Assembly: GCA_950295325.1 (NCBI GenBank)
Contig: OX485803.1
Location: forward strand, 3,718,001-3,782,000
Source of the DNA: Polytrichum commune
Lineage: Eukaryota; Streptophyta; Polytrichopsida; Polytrichales; Polytrichaceae
Reading direction: 5' to 3'
Length of the DNA: 64,000 bases
The translations under genes and the position numbers were made by a program. Below are positions 60,001-64,000 of this stretch, one piece after another. Under the pieces are notes generated by a model. It worked only from the letters and a program-made list of their open reading frames with translations, searched no databases and was not told the origin of the DNA. Each line of letters begins with the position of its first letter. The first letter of the stretch is position 1.

Positions 60001-61752
60001 TATATACAAGTTTTTTTTTTGTGAAATCAAGTCATACACATGCAGTTTCAATGATAAAAATACAAGTGACAATACATATACATAAAAAAAGAACTTACAT
60101 TCATATAGTTATTAACACAAGATACAAATACACTTTTGAATAATAATGAACCCCTATCATATGTGTAATGTAAAACCCTAGCATTCATTATTAAAATCAT
60201 TGAAGACTTTTTCATCCCCTAGATGTAACTCATAAGCATCTTAGTCTACAATATATGTCAAAGAAGCTACTGCAATTATAAGCTGAATCTATCATCAACT
60301 AATCCATATGATCGTAGGTCCACTAATCGTTGGTTCCTTTTTGATACCAACATAAACCAATCTCCCTGCTTGATGGATGGTTCATGGATTCATGTACTCC
60401 TACCAACAAACCAAACCTTAATTGGAGCTAATTTTTTTGGTCTACCTTATTTTTGACAAATGTGCTCAAAAAATACAATCCACAATCTCAACCAAGATTT
60501 TAACATAGTATCATGGTTTGTGGCGGTGAGTTTAGGCTTCATATATATTAATTTCTAGCCTTAATCGAAGTTAATTGATCTTTAGATAAAGTTGGATTGC
60601 CATTCAATTGACTAGCAAGTGTACTTTTGAAAATTCTAGACTCCCCTAACTCTACATAAGCCACAATGGACTTTACATTAGACTAAGAGGGCATTGCAAC
60701 ATTTGCATCATCCGGCCAACGGACTTTGACCATCTCTAGAAGAGGTAAATGACTTTTGCATTTGAAAATTGAGATCCTCACATGTGTATTCAAAATACAC
60801 ACATATGCTTCTATATTGTTGAAGTTTGCATCCATCCGATCATCCAAATTTAGAAGGAAAAACAATTCTCACTAGTTGCCCCACCTTGGAAACTTTGACT
60901 TTGTGACCGTTGATCCTCTTCAAATTTTGTTGAAATGAAAAGAATTTGTTTTCCATATTCGTCATAATGGAGTTGATTTTTACATAAAAGTGGATGATCA
61001 TAAAGTATGTAGGTGATAATGAGCCGAATAGCTCTAGAAATCAAGGGTGATATGAAAGCTCCAAGTTCATTGGAATGCACATGGTGGCAATGAAAGATTA
61101 AGAACCAAAACTTAAAAAGAAACGAAAAATAGCAAAAAGTCAACAGGACAACATGCTTTGGCGGGTCACTGCCAACTCAACATCAAATGTCTTATTAGCG
61201 TGCCCTTTACGACATGGTTTTTTTTAATTTTTTAAACAAAATCATGAGTGTGGTATTGTTACAATAAATAGGGTCATTAGCTTGACCAACACTAAATTCT
61301 TCAACATTTCATTTAATATCTACAACACTTACTTTTGATAGCAACCATATATTTGTACCAAATTTATTAAAAATTAAAGAATGCATTAAATAAGAAGACA
61401 CACTCACATGATTCCATGTGTCTTCATGTGTCAAAAATTGAAATTGACTTTTTTTCTTAACAACTGCAAATCAATGCAATAAATCACTTTTTACAAAAGG
61501 TCACACTAATGACCCTCTTTACCAAAGTCTTCCTTGTGTGAAAGCAGCATTTGATTCGTCAAATGAGCTAGACCCATGAACACCAGACACCACTGAAAGT
61601 GAAAACAAGAGGCCTGGGGGAAGACGGGAAAAAAGAAGAAGAAGAAGAAGAAGTCTCATGTGACAGGAAAGAGGTCTCATGTGACGGGCATGAGGCTCTA
61701 GCAATGGAAGCCATTTGCTGTTAAATCTAATTGATATTGAAAAGGTTATTAA
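57004..61752. other. Gene-poor stretch
   Basis: Short frames only (for example minus 57891-58136, plus 58161-58376, minus 60850-61143), none with a recognised family. A dispersed repeat copy lies at 59640-59890 and an AGA-type microsatellite at ~61634-61652. Confidence 0.5.
59640..59890 (+). repeat. Dispersed repeat family R, longest copy
   Basis: Begins GGTGAGGATCGATGAACAAA and includes AAAAGAGATTGGACTAAATC, CTCAATAGTGAATGCAATCA and AGATTTGCTAATGCAA, the last also seen near 4130 after copy 1. Confidence 0.6.
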
Positions 61753-62487
61753 GGGCCACTTCACACATGAGCCAAAAGCCATGACCATGAAATTGTGAGA
61801 GCCCAACAGAAAGTGCCCAAAGGCCGTCCCAACACACCTCCAAAATCATGTAGTGTGGTCACGGATCCTCAAGTGTAGTGCAAAGTCATATGTAACCGGG
61901 TCCTCAACCAAATTCTATTTCAATGAGATTTTAGTCATGCATGTCCTCACACATGATAAAATAGAATAAGCCAATGGTTGTGAGTGTTTGGAGTGCCATG
62001 GTCTCCCAGTTTTGTGTCAAGCCTACTTCCAAGAAGTGGTTTTTGGAAATAGTCCAAGTGACCATGAAACATGATCCATTTGATGCCATGTAGGAGTCCA
62101 TGTAGACTTTACATCCATCATGCATTCCCATACTCCGTTGGTCCCTCAAACGTAGTGGGAAGTGAACTTGGCGCGGCTCCACCTTTCCCACCAATGAGAG
62201 TGCCTGAAGTGTAAAGGTCACGGGGCTGTTAGTCTCATGTGTGATACAGGGGCCACACCAAAAACCCCAGCAGCTCCGGTCACCAAAAACATCAGCCCTA
62301 CGTATTCTCTGGAAATACAGGGCTGGGATTTCAGTTGGCTGGAGCTACTCAAGTGGCTAGAAGAAGGGGGGTAGCCTGCAACCAGCAGCTCCAGCCAACT
62401 GAAATCCCAGCCCTGTATTTCCAGAGAATACATACGGCTGATGTTTTTGGTTGGGCCGCCCGGTGTGGCCCTGGTATGAAGTGGCCC
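61753..62487. mobile_element. MITE, GGGCC-terminus family, complete, 735 bp with nested insert
   Basis: Left end GGGCCACTTCACACATGAGC; right end GGTATGAAGTGGCCC. TAA duplications lie at 61750-61752 and 62488-62490. The 5' 460 bp matches 52617-53085. A second inverted-repeat unit (62250-62471) sits inside close to the right end. TAA duplication and GGGCC ends place it with PIF/Harbinger MITEs. Confidence 0.85.
62250..62471. repeat. Nested foldback with own inverted ends
   Basis: Ends GGGCCACACC and GGTGTGGCCC. Inside, GAGAATA and AAATACAGGGCTGGGATTTC with AGTTGGCTGGAGCT on the left pair with AGCTCCAGCCAACT and GAAATCCCAGCCCTGTATTT on the right, arms of about 57 bp with few mismatches around a ~40-bp loop. 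Confidence 0.85.
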
Positions 62488-62653
62488 TAAGCCCTAGAGG
62501 TAAGCCAAAGCAGAGGTGAGGTAAAGAAAGTAAAGTGGAGTTGAATCAATGAATGTGTACATGCCTCCCTAAACAACTGTTGCATTGGTAGAGGGCACCT
62601 TTATTAGCATACATCCGCCCTGACAGGGGGCCCCTTCGCCCTCTTTACACTTA

Positions 62654-64000
62654 GGGCCACTTCATACAGGAGACTGAGAGCCCGTGACCATGGCAGACAT
62701 TAAACACCCCCTACGAACTTTCGGGGGTGTCATATGTGGGCAGGGGCAGCCCTCCCGGGAATTTTTTTTGAAGCCAATCGAAAATTGTTGTCCGCCCCGT
62801 TTAACTTCGAAAAAAGTATTGCCCTTGCATTCTTGAAGGCCGCTTGATTACAAAGTTCATATTAAGTGCATTTCACCTTCAAGGTTCAAAATCCAATATA
62901 TATGTTCACTTTCATTGAGTAAATAAACAATTAACTAGGATTTCATTATCAAAGTGAAACCGTCAATAAAGCATGTAATTGACTTGGAAGTCAAAAATAT
63001 TACAAAACCCTCAATAGCACTGAGGTTATAATTTTTGTGACTTACAATTTGAAATTGTCTTTGTCATTCTAAAATGACACTTACATTAGTGTGTTGATTT
63101 AGTATGTATATTTTATAATATTTTAGGTAATGTTGTCTACTTTCACATGTATTCATACGCATTCAAACTAATGAATATATGTGAAAGTAGACGACATTAC
63201 CTCAAATATTATAAAAATATGCTACTAAATCAACACACTAATGTAAGTGTCATTTTAGAATGACAAAGACAATTTCAAATTGTAAGTCACAAAAATTATA
63301 ACCTCAGTGCTATTGAGGGTTTTGTAATATTTTTGACTTCCAATTCAATTACATGCTTTATTGACAGTTTCACTGTGATAATGAAATCCCAATCGATTGC
63401 TTATTTACTCAATGGAACTGAACATATATATTTGAACCTTGAAGGTGAAGTGCACTCAATATGGGATTTGTAGTCAAGCAACCTTGAAGAATGCAAGGGC
63501 AATGTTTTTTTTTTGAAGTTGGGCGGGGCAGGCAACAATTTTTGGTCAGGTTCAAAAAAAATCCCGAGAGGGCTGCCCCCGCCTAGATCTGACACCCTCG
63601 AAAGTTCGTAGGAGGGTGTTTAATGTTTGCCTGTGGCCATAACACTTCAAGCACTCTCATTCGTGGACAAGGCAGAGCCGGTCCAAGTTCGCTTCACACT
63701 ACGCTCAAGGGACCAACGGAGTATGCGAATGCAAGATGGATGTAAAGTCTACACGGATTCCTACATGGCATCGAACGGATCATGCTCCATGGTCACTTGG
63801 ATTATTTTCAAAAACCACCTCTTGGAGATAAGACTAACACAAAACCGGGAGACCACGGCACTCCAAATGCTCACAACCGTGGATTTACCCTATTCATTCA
63901 TGTGTGAGGACCTGCACGCACAAACATCCATTGAAACAAACAATTGGGTGGAGGGCGCGGTCACATACGGCTTCACACCACACTTGAGGGTCCATGACCA
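62654..64000. mobile_element. MITE of the GGGCC family carrying a large palindrome, cut by window end
   Basis: Left end GGGCCACTTCATACAGGAGA after TTA (62651-62653). From ~63650 to 64000 the sequence is the reverse complement of family interior (for example AGGGACCAACGGAGTATG, TGGTCACTTGGATTATTTTC), so the right terminus should lie just beyond the window. The 62689-63640 palindrome occupies the middle. Confidence 0.65.
62689..63640. repeat. ~950-bp near-perfect palindrome (two ~470-bp arms)
   Basis: CATTAAACACCC with CTACGAACTTTCG at 62698-62722 pairs with CGAAAGTTCGTAG and GGGTGTTTAATG at 63600-63625. Pairing can be followed inward through GGGGCAGCCCTC/GAGGGCTGCCCC, AACCTTGAAGG-type, AAAATATTACAAAACCCTCA and GTGACTTACAATTTGAAATT blocks to the centre near 63163 (CACATGTATTCAT/ATGAATATATGTG). 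No coding frame; scattered mismatches show it is not brand new. Confidence 0.9.

Overview
This window is nuclear DNA from a streptophyte, most likely a land plant that still makes swimming sperm (a bryophyte, lycophyte, fern or similar). Three observations support this. Genes are split into many short exons with GT-AG introns. Two genes have characteristic plant architecture: an NHL-repeat membrane protein and an NFD2-type RNase III-fold protein. A third is an axonemal dynein intermediate chain of the WDR63/DNAI3 family, which flowering plants and conifers lack. The sequence is AT-rich, gene-poor and dominated by mobile-element debris. I saw no bacterial, organellar or viral gene arrangement, no rRNA and no tRNA.

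Layout. 1-6.2 kb holds only degraded repeats. 6.2-11.9 kb looks like one decayed TIR transposon of a kind I do not recognise: imperfect ~29-bp inverted termini (CACAGTATT...) enclose two minus-strand reading frames and one divergent plus-strand frame. The largest frame has segments resembling a degenerate beta-class amino-methyltransferase fold, a long Asp/Glu tract and an SH3-like C-terminus. 15.3-19.8 kb (minus) is a six-exon NHL gene. 20-23.5 kb is a graveyard with a decayed PIF/Harbinger nuclease, a Ty1/copia integrase relic and MITE pieces. 23.96-25.66 kb (plus) is the three-exon NFD2-like gene. 26.7-37.2 kb (plus) is the 21-exon DNAI3 gene, reconstructed to about 851 residues with every exon phase consistent, including one GC-AG intron. 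37.2-64 kb has no gene I can name. It holds a LINE relic, a nearly intact PIF/Harbinger element (45.56-49.07 kb, 37-bp perfect TIRs, TAA target duplication), several MITEs with related GGGCC termini and TAA/TTA duplications, short foldbacks, three tandem-repeat arrays and a ~950-bp near-perfect palindrome at the right edge.

The three cellular genes are not obviously linked in function, although DNAI3 and NFD2 are both tied to reproduction (sperm motility; nuclear fusion in the female gametophyte). A shared feature is that their introns repeatedly contain local tandem duplications, TIR elements or foldbacks while the exons stay intact. Exon coordinates come from reading frames, splice-site consensus, phase and remembered family similarity; no alignment or transcript was available.
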